Of a stretch of DNA of 48,321 nt, positions 24,976-32,075 are shown piece after piece. Source of the stretch: Nonomuraea gerenzanensis (GTDB lineage: Bacteria; Actinomycetota; Actinomycetes; Streptosporangiales; Streptosporangiaceae). The notes below the pieces were generated by a model. The model had not been told where the DNA came from and searched no databases. It saw only the letters and a list, made by a program, of their open reading frames with translations. The stretch lies in the NCBI RefSeq assembly GCF_020215645.1, contig NZ_CP084059.1, positions 1-48,321 of the forward strand, written 5' to 3'. The position numbers and the translations under genes were made by a program. Position 1 is the stretch's first letter; every line of letters begins with the position of its first letter.

Positions 24976-26109
24976 GTGAATCTCTCCCCGACGGAGCTGA
25001 CGTCGCAGCTGGCCGAGCGGCTGCCCATCCGGCACAGCCCCGGCGTCTCCGACGCCCTCGCCCTGGCCGGGGCCGAGCTGGCCAGGCTCGGGCTCGACCA
25101 CGACGTCCGCCCGTATGGCGACGCGCAGCAGATCACCGCCACCCACGCGTTCTCCGCCGCCGGCCCGCACGTCATCGTGAACGCGCACATCGACATCGAG
25201 CCGTTCCTCTACGACCACGCCGCCACGCCGGCGCCCCGGGAACCGGGCCGCGTGTACGGGCCCGGCACCAGCGACATGCTCGGCGGGATCGCGGCGACGA
25301 TCGGCGTCCTGCGCGGGCTCAGCACGCGCGACGACCTGATGGGACGGATCACCGTTCAGCTCGTCGTCGGCGCCCACCAGGGCGGCGCCGGCACCACCGC
25401 CCTGCTCTCCGGGCACGACCTGCCCGCGGCCGACCTGGCCGTCATCCCCGAGCCCACCGGCGGGCACGTGTGCACCGCCGCCTACGGCCTGGCCCGCTAC
25501 CAGCTGCGCTCGACCGGCGAGGCCGGCACCATGGCCATGGCCACCGACCGGACCAACGCCGCCACCCACGCCGCCACCGCGCTGCTCGCCCTCAACGCCG
25601 CCGACCAGGAGCTGCGCCGCCTCTACCCCACCCGCCAGCAGTTCCGCTACGTGCTGCCCGGCCTGCTGCACGCCGGCCACGACGCGGCCGAGCCCGCCGC
25701 CGGCGCCGTGGTCGAGTTCGCCGTCGCCCTCCCGCCGCTGCTGCCCCACGAGGTGGCACTCGACGTGGTCCGGCGCCACCTGAGCGACCGCTTCGAGGCC
25801 GGCGGCTTCCCGCTGCCCTCCTGGGAGAGCGGCCACCCCCGCTTCCCCGCCACCGACCTGGGCCACCGCGCGTTCGCCGAGGTGCTGCGCACCGTCAACC
25901 CCGCCCTGGGCTGGTGCCAGTACCCCTGCCCCAGCGACGCCCGGGCCTTCCAGGACGCCGGCGTCGCCGTGGTCCTGTACGGGCCGGGCGAGCTGTCCCG
26001 CACCAGGCGGCCCGGCGAGTACGTCGAGGCCGGCGAGCTGGAGGAGTTCGCCGGCACCCTCGGCTCGGCACTGGCGCGCTGGCTGACCACGACGGAGGCC
26101 AGGCGATGA
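24976..26109 (+). CDS. M20-family peptidase/deacylase-like protein, catalytically degenerate
   Basis: The protein has 377 residues from GTG 24976 (AGGAGGTG, spacing 6). It follows the ArgE/DapE/CPG2 layout: His71-x-Asp73 (AHIDIEP), Asp100 in GPGTSDMLGG, and Glu159 in VIPEPT are kept. The Glu-Glu pair (catalytic base and metal ligand) is replaced by His134-Gln135 in VVGAHQGGAGT, and the last metal-ligand His is Arg344 in GELSRTRRPGEYVE. The dimerisation-domain His is also missing. A two-zinc hydrolase could not work in the normal way with these changes, so it may be a peptide-binding protein or a different enzyme. The stop overlaps the start of the second LuxR-type gene (ATGA). The loss-of-function reading is from motif alignment by eye. 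Confidence 0.7.
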   Translation: MNLSPTELTSQLAERLPIRHSPGVSDALALAGAELARLGLDHDVRPYGDAQQITATHAFSAAGPHVIVNAHIDIEPFLYDHAATPAPREPGRVYGPGTSDMLGGIAATIGVLRGLSTRDDLMGRITVQLVVGAHQGGAGTTALLSGHDLPAADLAVIPEPTGGHVCTAAYGLARYQLRSTGEAGTMAMATDRTNAATHAATALLALNAADQELRRLYPTRQQFRYVLPGLLHAGHDAAEPAAGAVVEFAVALPPLLPHEVALDVVRRHLSDRFEAGGFPLPSWESGHPRFPATDLGHRAFAEVLRTVNPALGWCQYPCPSDARAFQDAGVAVVLYGPGELSRTRRPGEYVEAGELEEFAGTLGSALARWLTTTEARR

Positions 26110-26699
26110 ACGGGGAGGTGCGCGCGGCACAGGTCTACACGATCCTGCAGACCGGCCGGGGCCGGCGGGCCGAGGAGATCGCCCAGGTGCTCGGCGGCGA
26201 GCCCGGCAGCGTGGAGCGCTGCCTGCGGCTGCTGGCCGACCTCGGCCTGCTGCACTACGACAGCGACGGCAGGTTCACGGTCGCCCATCCGGAAACGGGC
26301 ATGTCCATCCTGCTCTCCCGGGCACAGGCGCAGCTGGCCCCGCCCCCGGCCGGCACGCCCGGCCCGGCGGCGCCGGACGGACCGGCGAGCGCCGCAGCGA
26401 ACGCGGGCACCGCCATCTCCGCCCGGGAATGGCAGGTACTGCAGTTGCTAGCCCAAGGCTGTACCGACGAAATGGTCGCCCGCAACTTAGACGTCTCACT
26501 GCGCACCGTCCGGAGGGTCACCGCCGACCTGATGAACCGGCTCGGCGCGCGAAGCCGGTTCCAGGCGGGCCTGAAGGCCTCCCGCCTTCTCGCGGAGCGG
26601 CCGGCCGACCGCCCCGCCCGTCTGCGTCCACTGCATGTCCGCTCCCATCGCCTCCCAGAGGCACAACGACGTCATCCGGCCATCGCCGCAGCAGGGTGA
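26106..26699 (+). CDS. Short LuxR-type regulator
   Basis: The protein has 197 residues. The N-terminal wHTH-like half reads VYTILQTGRGRRAEEIAQVLGGEPGSVERCLRLLADLGLLHYDSDGRFTV. A Pro/Ala linker is followed by a GerE-type HTH, ISAREWQVLQLLAQGCTDEMVARNLDVSLRTVRRVTADLMNRLGARSRFQAGLKASRLL. It has the same layout as the regulator at 22599 but without the middle sensing domain. It overlaps the M20-like gene by 4 nt, so it is made together with the pathway proteins. The C-terminal 30 residues are basic and possibly disordered. Confidence 0.75.
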   Translation: MNGEVRAAQVYTILQTGRGRRAEEIAQVLGGEPGSVERCLRLLADLGLLHYDSDGRFTVAHPETGMSILLSRAQAQLAPPPAGTPGPAAPDGPASAAANAGTAISAREWQVLQLLAQGCTDEMVARNLDVSLRTVRRVTADLMNRLGARSRFQAGLKASRLLAERPADRPARLRPLHVRSHRLPEAQRRHPAIAAAG

Positions 26700-26701
26700 C
26701 G

Positions 26702-26827
26702 GTGACTCCGCAGGTCGCCGAGCCAGCTCACCAGAAACCTTCAAGTGACGCTACGAAGCGCTCGCTGAACACGTCAACGGAAACTGCATCAACCTGCCGC
26801 CGCGATCAGGAGGGGCGAAATGAGTGA
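26702..26827 (+). CDS. Doubtful Ser/Thr-rich small ORF
   Basis: A GTG at 26702 opens a frame of 41 codons that overlaps the start of the M16 gene. The sequence is Ser/Thr-rich with one Cys (SLNTSTETASTC), superficially like a lanthipeptide core. The codon bias is poor, the ribosome site weak and the tail RRDQEGRNE is unlike a core end. The frame runs through the strong Shine-Dalgarno sequence of the M16 gene. I list it only because it lies in the cluster. Confidence 0.12.
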   Translation: MTPQVAEPAHQKPSSDATKRSLNTSTETASTCRRDQEGRNE

Positions 26828-29465
26828 GGTAATCCGCGTTCTGTTACCCAACGGACTGCGGCTGGTCATGACACCCGACCCGGGCGCCACCATGGTCGGG
26901 GTCAGCCTGCACTACGGTGTCGGTTTCCGTTCCGAGCCGGTCGGACGCACCGGGTTCGCCCACCTCTTCGAGCACCTGATGTTCCAGGGCAGCGAGAACG
27001 TCGCCCCCGGCGAGCACGGGCGGCTGATCCAGGCCGCCGGCGGCTCCTTCAACGGCTCCACCGGCCCGGACGCGACGAACTTCTACCAGACGGTCCCGCA
27101 CTCGGCGCTGGAACGGGTCTTCTTCCTGGAGGCCGACCGGATGCGGGCGCCGCGCCTGACCGAGCGCTCGCTGGCGACCCAGCTCGCCGTGGTCAAGGAG
27201 GAGATCCGCAAGAACGTCACCGGCAAGCCCTACGGGCGTTTCCCCTGGCCGGTCCTGCCGCAGACGCTCTACCAGAACTTCGCCAACACCCACGACGGCT
27301 ACGGCGACTTCGCCGACCTCGACAGCGCGACGGCCGCCGACTGCCGGGACTTCTTCGACACCTACTACCACCCCGGCAACTGCGTGCTGTCCGTCTGCGG
27401 CGACTTCGACCCCGCCCACCTGGCCGGCCTGGCCGACGCCTACTTCTCCGGCATCCCCGCCCGGCCGCTGCCGGCCGGGCACACCCCCGAGCCGCACCGC
27501 GACGGTGAGTACCACCAGGTCCACCTCGACGAGCACGCCCCCGGCCCCGCCCTGGCCCTGGGCTACCGCCTGCCGGACCCGCAGCGCGACCTGACCGGCT
27601 ACCTGGCGCACATGGTCCTGGGCACCACCCTGGCCGGCGGCGTCAGCGCCCGGCTCAACCGCGCCCTGCTCGAGCACGGCCTCGGCTCGGTCAAGGTCAA
27701 GGCCGGGTGCGGGCTCGTCGGCGGGCCGCTGCGCGCCCGCGACCCCGACACCTTCGTGATCAGCGCCTACTACCCCAAGGACCTCGACGAGGAACGCATC
27801 ATCGCCGTCGTCGACACCGAGCTGGACCGGCTGCGCGCCGACGGCGTCCCCGAGCCGGAGCTGGCCGGAGCGGCCCGCCGCTGCGCCACCCTGTGGAGCC
27901 GCGCCCACGGCCGGGTCGGGGAACGGGCCAGGAGCCACGGCCGGCTGGAGTCGCTGTACGGCGCGGCCGAACTCACCGGCGAGCTGCCCGGCCTGCTGGA
28001 GCGGCTCACCGCCGAGGACCTGCGGCGGGCCGCGGCCCGGCTGCTCGACGGCGCCCGCGCCCGGGTGACCGTCCGCCCGGTCCCGCCCGCCCGGGAGGCC
28101 GGCGTCCCGGTCCGCCCCGCCCGCGACCCCGGCGCGCTCGCCGAGGCCCCCGCCGACCAGCCCGCCCGCCGGGCGCTCGAACCGCCGCCGCTGGGGCCGC
28201 TGCAGCCCGTCCAGCCCAGCCCGCTCAGCGACGTCGTCCTCGACAGCGGCCTGCGGGTGGTGGCGGTCCGCTCGCCCGCCGTGCCGCTCATCTCCCTGCG
28301 CCTGCGCATCGCCCTGCCGTGCGCGGACGCGGCACAGGCCGCCGCCCAGGCCGTCCTGGGCGCCATGCTGCTGCGCGAGAGCCGCTGCCCGCAGGCGGCC
28401 GAGCTGGAGCAGACCGGATGGACCGTGGTGCCGCTGGCCGACACCCGGCAGCTCGTCCTGTCCGGCGACGGGCCCGCGGCCGCGATCGGCGAGGTGCTGC
28501 GCATCCTGGCCGGCGCGCTGGCCGACCCCGGCGGGTACGACGACGGCGACGTCGAGACGACCCGCACGCTGATCGCCCGCCAGATCGCCGCCCTGGCCGC
28601 CCGGCCCGCGGCCGCCGCCCGTACGGCGCTGCGCCGCAGGCTGCTGGGCGAGCAGGCCGACGAGCACGCCGGCGCGGCGGAGGTGCTGGCCGTCACCGCC
28701 GCCGACCTGAAGGACCTGCACGCCGCGCGGATCGCCCCGGCCGCCGCCAGCCTCGTGCTGGTCGGCGATCTCGACCCCGACGGCGTCCTCGGCGAGGTCG
28801 CCGAGGCGCTGGCCCCCTGGCGGCGCACCGGCGCCGCCCAGCCCCAGCCGGTCCGGCCGGCGCGCCGCGAGCCCGCCCCGGCGCCGGAGGCCGGGCTGGA
28901 GGTGATCGACGACAAGAGCACGGCCCAGACCCACGTGCGCTTCGGCGCCCGCTGGCCCGCCCCCGACCATCCCAGCTTCCCGACCCTGGAGGTGGCCAAC
29001 GCGGCCTTCGGCGGCTACTTCTCCTCCCGCCTGTCCACCGAGCTGCGCGAGAAGCGCGGCCTGACCTACTCGGCCCGATCGGTGATCGAGCCCGAAGCGG
29101 ACGGATCGATGCTGCTGGTCAGCTTCGAGGCCAGGAAGGAGGTCGCGGACACCGCGATCACCGAGTTCCACCGCCTCATCGAGAAGCTCGCCGAGAGCCC
29201 GTTCGACGTGGCCGAGTTCGAAAGCGCCCGCGACCACCTGGTCGGCCAGTGGCTGGCCGGCGTCGGCAGCCAGGGCGACCTGGCCAACACCATCTCCGGG
29301 CGGCTCGCCCTGGGGCTGCCGCCCACCGGCGTGTTCGACTACAGCGAGAAGCTCGCCACGGTGCGCCACGAGGACGTCCGCACCGCGAGCCGGGAACTGC
29401 TCGCCCCCGGAGTCTTCACCGGAGTCGCCCTCGGCGACGCCGAAAGCATCCCCACCTACAGGTAA
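26820..29465 (+). CDS. M16 metallopeptidase, two-domain (leader peptidase candidate)
   Basis: The protein has 881 residues from ATG 26820 (CAGGAGGGG upstream). The first half has the inverted zinc motif HLFEH (His48, Glu51, His52), with the third ligand among Glu127/128 in VVKEEIRKNV. The second half (from about 465) is an M16 fold without the motif but with the typical GGYFSSRLSTELREKRGLTYSARS. The two halves should close into one peptidase chamber. M16 pairs or fusions are found in several RiPP clusters, where they remove the leader. It has no signal peptide, so it acts in the cytoplasm. The ABC transporter genes follow closely (13 nt), so processing and export are probably coupled. Confidence 0.9.
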   Translation: MSEVIRVLLPNGLRLVMTPDPGATMVGVSLHYGVGFRSEPVGRTGFAHLFEHLMFQGSENVAPGEHGRLIQAAGGSFNGSTGPDATNFYQTVPHSALERVFFLEADRMRAPRLTERSLATQLAVVKEEIRKNVTGKPYGRFPWPVLPQTLYQNFANTHDGYGDFADLDSATAADCRDFFDTYYHPGNCVLSVCGDFDPAHLAGLADAYFSGIPARPLPAGHTPEPHRDGEYHQVHLDEHAPGPALALGYRLPDPQRDLTGYLAHMVLGTTLAGGVSARLNRALLEHGLGSVKVKAGCGLVGGPLRARDPDTFVISAYYPKDLDEERIIAVVDTELDRLRADGVPEPELAGAARRCATLWSRAHGRVGERARSHGRLESLYGAAELTGELPGLLERLTAEDLRRAAARLLDGARARVTVRPVPPAREAGVPVRPARDPGALAEAPADQPARRALEPPPLGPLQPVQPSPLSDVVLDSGLRVVAVRSPAVPLISLRLRIALPCADAAQAAAQAVLGAMLLRESRCPQAAELEQTGWTVVPLADTRQLVLSGDGPAAAIGEVLRILAGALADPGGYDDGDVETTRTLIARQIAALAARPAAAARTALRRRLLGEQADEHAGAAEVLAVTAADLKDLHAARIAPAAASLVLVGDLDPDGVLGEVAEALAPWRRTGAAQPQPVRPARREPAPAPEAGLEVIDDKSTAQTHVRFGARWPAPDHPSFPTLEVANAAFGGYFSSRLSTELREKRGLTYSARSVIEPEADGSMLLVSFEARKEVADTAITEFHRLIEKLAESPFDVAEFESARDHLVGQWLAGVGSQGDLANTISGRLALGLPPTGVFDYSEKLATVRHEDVRTASRELLAPGVFTGVALGDAESIPTYR

Positions 29466-29478
29466 GGCTGAGAAATCC

Positions 29479-30441
29479 ATGATCACACACGAGGTTTCAC
29501 CAGCGATGATTTCGGACGGCACCCGGGGCGCGCCCGCCATCGAGGTCACTGACCTGCGCCAGAGCTACGGCGACTTCGAGGCCGTGCGCGGCATCTCCTT
29601 CCAGGTCCAGCCGGGCGAGCTGTTCGCGCTGCTGGGCACCAACGGCGCCGGCAAGACCACCACCATCGAGGTCCTGGAGGGCTTCTCGGCCCCCACCGGT
29701 GGCGCCGTGAAGGTGCTCGGCCACGACCCGTACAAGGAGCGGGCCAAGGTCCGCGCCCGCACCGGCCTGATGCTCCAGGAGGGCGGCTTCTTCGGCGACC
29801 TGACCGTGGCCGAGACCGTCCGCTTCTGGCGGGACGTCTCCCCGCGCAAGCCGCACTCGGCCGTGCAGATCCTGGAGCGGGTCGAGCTCGCCGACAAGGC
29901 GGGCGTGCGGGTCAGGCAGCTGTCCGGCGGGCAGAAGCGCCGCCTGGACCTGGCCCTGGCCACGCTGGCCCAGCCGCAGGTGCTGTTCCTGGACGAGCCC
30001 ACCACCGGCATGGACCCCGAGGCGCGCCGCAACACTTGGACCCTCATCCAGGACCTCGTCTCCGCCGGCACCACCGTCCTGCTGACCACCCACTACCTGG
30101 AGGAGGCCGAGCAGCTCGCCAGCCGGCTGGCCATCATGCACGCCGGCCGGATCGAGCTGTCCGGCACCGTCGCCGAGGTGGTCGCCGCCCACGGGCACAG
30201 CATCCGCTTCCAGCACCCCGCCCAGGTGGCCGTGCGCCACCTGCCCGCCCTGGGCGGCGTCCAGCCCCAGGTGGAGCGGGGCACGGTCGAGTACCGGCTC
30301 AGCCCCGACCCCGCCGACACCCAGCAAGCCCTGGCCCGCCTGCTGGCCTGGGCGTCCGAACACCGTCTCGTCCTGACCCGGCTCGAGGTGCGCAGCGCCT
30401 CCCTGGAGGACGTCTTCCTGGAGGTGGCTCATGGCGCTTAA
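29479..30441 (+). CDS. ABC transporter ATP-binding protein
   Basis: The protein has 320 residues from ATG 29479 (ATG 29506 is possible). It shows Walker A LLGTNGAGKTTT, the signature RQLSGGQKRRLDLA, Walker B QVLFLDEPTTGMDPE and the switch His in LTTHYLEEAEQLA. The C-terminal 80 residues are the accessory domain of DrrA-type exporters. With the permease at 30431 it should form an ABC-2 exporter for the lanthipeptide and possibly give self-resistance. It is part of the operon with the M16 gene; the permease start lies 11 nt inside this gene. Confidence 0.9.
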   Translation: MITHEVSPAMISDGTRGAPAIEVTDLRQSYGDFEAVRGISFQVQPGELFALLGTNGAGKTTTIEVLEGFSAPTGGAVKVLGHDPYKERAKVRARTGLMLQEGGFFGDLTVAETVRFWRDVSPRKPHSAVQILERVELADKAGVRVRQLSGGQKRRLDLALATLAQPQVLFLDEPTTGMDPEARRNTWTLIQDLVSAGTTVLLTTHYLEEAEQLASRLAIMHAGRIELSGTVAEVVAAHGHSIRFQHPAQVAVRHLPALGGVQPQVERGTVEYRLSPDPADTQQALARLLAWASEHRLVLTRLEVRSASLEDVFLEVAHGA

Positions 30442-31267
30442 CCAGCCCCAGCCCCTGTCCTTCGACCCGTCCCAGCTGCTGGGCCACACCTGGAGACTGG
30501 CCCGGCTCGACCTGACTCTGCTCTTCCGCAACCGGATGGCGTTCTTCACCGCCATCGCCTTCCCGCTGCTGCTGGGCAGCGTGGCGCTGCTGCTGCGCAG
30601 CGGCTACGTCTCCGGCGTCTCCACCGGGCTCTACACCCTGACCGGGATGCTCGCCCTGGCCGGCTTCTTCGTCACGTTCATGCACCTGACCACCGTCTTC
30701 ACCGTCCGCCGGGAGGAACTGGTCCTCAAGCGCATGCGCGGCAGCGTCCTGTCCGAGGCGGCCATCTTCGCCGGCAGCGGCCTGGCCACCACCCTGGTCT
30801 ACGTCGTGCAGGCGGCCGTCCTCATCACCCTGAGCATCACCACCCTCGGCGGGCACCTGCCCCGCAACCTGCCGCTGCTGTTCCTCGGCGTGGTCCTGGG
30901 CTCGGTCATGTTCGTGCCGCTGGCCGCCGCCCTGTCCGGCGTCACCAAGAGCGGCGAGTCCGCGCAGATCACCGTGCTGCCGGCGATGCTGGTCCTGGCC
31001 GCCACCTCCCAGGCCAGCTTCCCGCTGACGGGCATGCCCGAGGTGCTGCAGCGCATCGCCGCCTCCCTGCCGCTGTCCCCCGTCGTGGACGTCATCCGCA
31101 TCGGCTACTTCGGCCTCGACTTCACCGAGGGCGCCCCGCACCCGGCGGTCGGCTTCGCCGAGTCGTGGGGCGCGGCCGCGCCGCGGCTGCTGCTCATCTG
31201 GGCGTGGATCGTCGTCGGGACGCTGATCGCCCGCAAGTACTTCCGCTGGGAGCCCCGTCACGGCTGA
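30431..31267 (+). CDS. ABC-2 type exporter permease
   Basis: The protein has 278 residues and about six membrane segments (MAFFTAIAFPLLLGSVALLL, GLYTLTGMLALAGFFVTFMHL, ATTLVYVVQAAVLITL, LPLLFLGVVLGSVMFVPLAAAL, ITVLPAMLVLAATS, LLLIWAWIVVGTLIA). The cytoplasmic motif FTVRREELVLKRMRGSVL is typical of DrrB-like permeases. It works with the ATPase at 29479 to export the modified peptide. It is the last gene of the cluster on this strand; 72 nt later a hairpin follows. Confidence 0.88.
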   Translation: MALNQPQPLSFDPSQLLGHTWRLARLDLTLLFRNRMAFFTAIAFPLLLGSVALLLRSGYVSGVSTGLYTLTGMLALAGFFVTFMHLTTVFTVRREELVLKRMRGSVLSEAAIFAGSGLATTLVYVVQAAVLITLSITTLGGHLPRNLPLLFLGVVLGSVMFVPLAAALSGVTKSGESAQITVLPAMLVLAATSQASFPLTGMPEVLQRIAASLPLSPVVDVIRIGYFGLDFTEGAPHPAVGFAESWGAAAPRLLLIWAWIVVGTLIARKYFRWEPRHG

Positions 31268-31338
31268 CGGCCTCCCTCCTGAACGGCTCTTCCCCAAGCT
31301 CCTTGACCGTGATCAAGGGTGAGGTTCATATTCCGCGA

Positions 31339-31376
31339 CGACGAAGCTCCGCCGGGACACCGGAGGGGCTTCGTCG
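31339..31376 (+). terminator. Hairpin at the right edge of the lanthipeptide cluster
   Basis: CGACGAAGC (31339-31347) pairs with GCTTCGTCG (31368-31376), with further pairing inside. A smaller hairpin CCTTGA...TCAAGG lies at 31301-31318. Together they probably end the exporter transcript. There is no T-tract. Confidence 0.5.
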
Positions 31377-31402
31377 CCCGCATCCCCCTTCTGGAGCGAA
31401 CG

Positions 31403-31930
31403 ATGACCAGCGATGACGACGACTTCGAGTTCGCCTTCCCCCGGTCCTGGGCCCGCCGGGCCCGCGCACACCACTCCTGGGCGCACCAGGCCTGGATCCA
31501 CCAGCTCTGGGCTCATTCGCCCGGGGCCGGCCGGGCCTGGGCCGGGCGCGGGGTGCGCGTCGGCGACGCCGAGCGCGACGCCGTGGCGGCCGCGCTGCGC
31601 GAGCACTACGCCCAGGGGCGGCTCAGCGGCCAGGACCTCGACGAGCGCCTGGCCGCCGTGCTCACCGCGCGGTACGCCGACGACCTGTACCGGGTGACGG
31701 CCGATCTGCCCGGATCCGGCGCGCCCGGGGGCGGTGTGCCCGGGTTCGCCGCGGGCGGGCGCAAACGGCGGCACGATCGGCTCGCGCCGTGGCTGATCCT
31801 GGCGATCGTGGTCGCCGCGCTGCTCGGTGGCAGGAACCACTATCCCGGGCCGCTGCTGGTCCTCCTGCTGGTGGCGGCGGGCGTCGCCGTGGTGGCGGTG
31901 GCGGTGTTCCTCCTGCGCCGGCGTGCCTGA
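31403..31930 (+). CDS. DUF1707 (SHOCT-like) membrane protein
   Basis: The protein has 175 residues from ATG 31403 (CTGGAGCGA upstream). The N-terminal third is rich in His and Trp (ARAHHSWAHQAWIHQLWAH). The DUF1707 domain follows: VRVGDAERDAVAAALREHYAQGRLSGQDLDERLAAVLTARYADDLYRVTADLP. Two hydrophobic stretches near the end (LAPWLILAIVVAALLGG and LLVLLLVAAGVAVVAVAVFLL) make a membrane anchor. Proteins of this family are common in actinomycetes and little understood. Its link with the cluster is uncertain. The stop codon lies inside the first copy of a tandem repeat. Confidence 0.75.
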   Translation: MTSDDDDFEFAFPRSWARRARAHHSWAHQAWIHQLWAHSPGAGRAWAGRGVRVGDAERDAVAAALREHYAQGRLSGQDLDERLAAVLTARYADDLYRVTADLPGSGAPGGGVPGFAAGGRKRRHDRLAPWLILAIVVAALLGGRNHYPGPLLVLLLVAAGVAVVAVAVFLLRRRA

Positions 31931-32022
31931 GCAGCGTGCCTGAGCAGCGTGCCTGAGCAGCTTGCCTGAGCAGCTTGCCTGAGCAGCTTGCCTGAGCAGC
32001 TTGCCTGAGCAACGCGCCTGAG
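31924..32022. repeat. 13-bp tandem repeat, about 7.5 copies
   Basis: The unit TGCCTGAGCAGC(G/T) repeats head-to-tail from 31924 with a strict 13-bp period: starts at 31924, 31937, 31950, 31963, 31976, 31989 and 32002. The last copy and the partial one are degenerate. The first unit contains the stop codon of the DUF1707 gene. It is probably a slippage-prone minisatellite; it marks the border between the cluster side and the plasmid backbone. Confidence 0.9.
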
Positions 32023-32075
32023 TCGTGCTCGGGCCGCGTACCTGGACCGCGTCTCTACAGCGCTTGAGCCGTATC

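Noticed and set aside
26702..26827. A second lanthipeptide precursor (Ser/Thr-rich with one Cys)
   Set aside because: Poor codon bias, weak start, charged tail after the Cys, and overlap with the ribosome site of the M16 gene.
26844..29549. A 901-codon open frame on the minus strand opposite the M16 gene
   Set aside because: It mirrors the M16 gene, is full of Gly/Val/Gln runs typical of antisense frames in high-GC DNA, and has no domain. The plus-strand gene has clear motifs.
31924..32022. The 13-bp tandem array as a CRISPR or iteron origin
   Set aside because: There are no spacers between the units, so it is not CRISPR. The strict 13-bp period without spacing or flanking AT-rich DNA and no adjacent initiator start make an origin unlikely.
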